The notes under the pieces: model-generated | Told to the model about the DNA's origin: nothing | The model's input: the letters and a program-made list of their open reading frames with translations, nothing else | Databases searched by the model: none | Shown here: piece after piece, positions 4,879-5,729 of the stretch | Layout: each line of letters opens with the position of its first letter | How positions within the stretch are numbered: the first letter of the stretch is position 1 | Translations under genes and position numbers: made by a program | Source of the DNA: Bacteriovoracaceae bacterium | Lineage (GTDB): Bacteria > Bdellovibrionota > UBA1018 | Reading direction: 5' to 3' | Assembly: GCA_023250795.1 (NCBI GenBank) | Contig: JAHFAB010000091.1 | Coordinates: 879-6,607 of the forward strand | Length of the DNA: 5,729 nt

Positions 4879-5729
4879 ATGTCAAAAGAGAAATTTGAAA
4901 GAACAAAACCCCACGTTAATATCGGAACCATTGGTCACGTTGACCATGGGAAAACGACTTTAACAGCAGCGATTACGACCGTTTTAGCAAAAAAAGGTCT
5001 GGCGCAAGCAAGAGCGTATGATCAAATTGATAATGCGCCAGAAGAAAAAGAACGTGGAATTACCATTAACACGACTCACGTTGAGTATCAGACTGAAAAA
5101 CGTCACTATGCTCACGTGGATTGTCCAGGTCACGCCGATTATGTGAAGAACATGATCACAGGTGCGGCGCAAATGGACGGCGCTATTCTGGTCGTTTCGG
5201 CGGCAGACGGTCCCATGCCTCAAACAAGAGAGCACATTTTGTTAGCACGTCAAGTGGGCGTGCCCGCTGTTGTTGTCTTTATGAATAAGTGTGACACTGT
5301 AGATGACAAGGAACTTTTAGATCTAGTGGAAATGGAAGTTCGTGAGCTTTTGACTTCCTATAAATTTCCTGGAGATAAAATTCCGGTCATTCGTGGTTCA
5401 GCTCTGAAGGCGATGGAAGGTGATGTTGGTGAATTGGGCGAGCAAGCTATCTTAAAATTGATGGCTGCCGTTGATGAGTATGTGCCTCAACCTAAGAGAG
5501 AAAAAGAAAAACCATTTTTGATGCCAGTCGAAGACGTTTTTTCGATTTCAGGCCGAGGAACTGTGGTTACGGGCCGTGTTGAAAGAGGCGTGGTGAAGGT
5601 CGGAGAAGAAGTAGAGATTATCGGACTTCGTGCTACCGTTAAGACAGTGGTTACCGGTGTTGAAATGTTTCGCAAGCTCCTAGATCAGGGTGAAGCGGGA
5701 GATAATATCGGAGCTCTTCTCAGGGGCAC
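4879..5729 (+). CDS. tuf: Elongation factor Tu, N-terminal part (3' end outside the window)
   Basis: EF-Tu is the GTPase that delivers aminoacyl-tRNA to the ribosomal A site. The visible 283 codons are about 70% of the usual ~395 residues. The G motifs are complete: GHVDHGKT (19-26, P-loop), RGITIN (59-64, switch I), DCPGH (81-85, with catalytic His85), NKCD (136-139) and SALK (174-177). The start of domain II follows with [18 protein letters not shown] (216-233). The remainder of domain II and domain III lie beyond the right edge. The start is fixed by the universal MSKEKF-like N-terminus and the GGAGG upstream. The four tRNA genes directly upstream on the same strand indicate a tufB-type operon, usually followed by secE-nusG and ribosomal protein genes; whether a second tuf copy exists cannot be seen here. 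Confidence 0.98.
   Translation, partial: MSKEKFERTKPHVNIGTIGHVDHGKTTLTAAITTVLAKKGLAQARAYDQIDNAPEEKERGITINTTHVEYQTEKRHYAHVDCPGHADYVKNMITGAAQMDGAILVVSAADGPMPQTREHILLARQVGVPAVVVFMNKCDTVDDKELLDLVEMEVRELLTSYKFPGDKIPVIRGSALKAMEGDVGELGEQAILKLMAAVDEYVPQPKREKEKPFLMPVEDVFSISGRGTVVTGRVERGVVKVGEEVEIIGLRATVKTVVTGVEMFRKLLDQGEAGDNIGALLRG

Noticed and set aside
4763..4963. Plus-strand frame across tRNA-Thr and the start of tuf
   Set aside because: It translates a tRNA gene and overlaps EF-Tu in the wrong frame, so it is not a gene.
4984..5675. Minus-strand frames opposite tuf
   Set aside because: They are antisense to the highly conserved EF-Tu coding sequence, and their products show no domain.

Overview
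The window is an AT-rich stretch of a Gram-negative bacterial chromosome (about 42% GC by eye). The visible EF-Tu, the tRNA-Thr/Tyr/Gly/Thr-tuf gene order, a lipoprotein-type signal peptide and an HNH protein of the kind common in predatory and social deltaproteobacteria point to a proteobacterium-like host. A member of the Bdellovibrionota or a relative is my best guess, but this is inference and no marker here settles it.

Layout. Bases 1-333 (+) hold the 3' end of an HNH nuclease-like gene cut by the window edge. It converges on a four-gene minus-strand cluster occupying 4209 down to 351. In transcription order the cluster encodes: a class I glutamine amidotransferase with a C-terminal domain resembling the Rho inhibitor Rof/YaeO; a lipoprotein-like M48 peptidase relative whose zinc motif is broken; an AmgK-type anomeric sugar kinase; and a MurU-type nucleotidyltransferase with an extra C-terminal segment. 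The genes overlap or nearly touch, so they are very likely one operon. A divergent intergenic region (4210-4393) separates this cluster from a plus-strand translation operon: tRNA-Thr(UGU), tRNA-Tyr(GUA), tRNA-Gly(UCC), tRNA-Thr(GGU) and tuf (EF-Tu), which runs off the right edge.

How it fits together. AmgK plus MurU form the route that turns recycled N-acetylmuramic acid into UDP-MurNAc via MurNAc-1-phosphate, bypassing MurA, so the minus-strand cluster is probably a peptidoglycan recycling operon. The roles of its first two genes are unknown. The most unusual points are the amidotransferase/Rof-like fusion, the inactivated M48-like protein, and a compact H-type pseudoknot that can be drawn in the leader between the last tRNA and tuf. 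There is no mobile element, CRISPR array or rRNA in the window.
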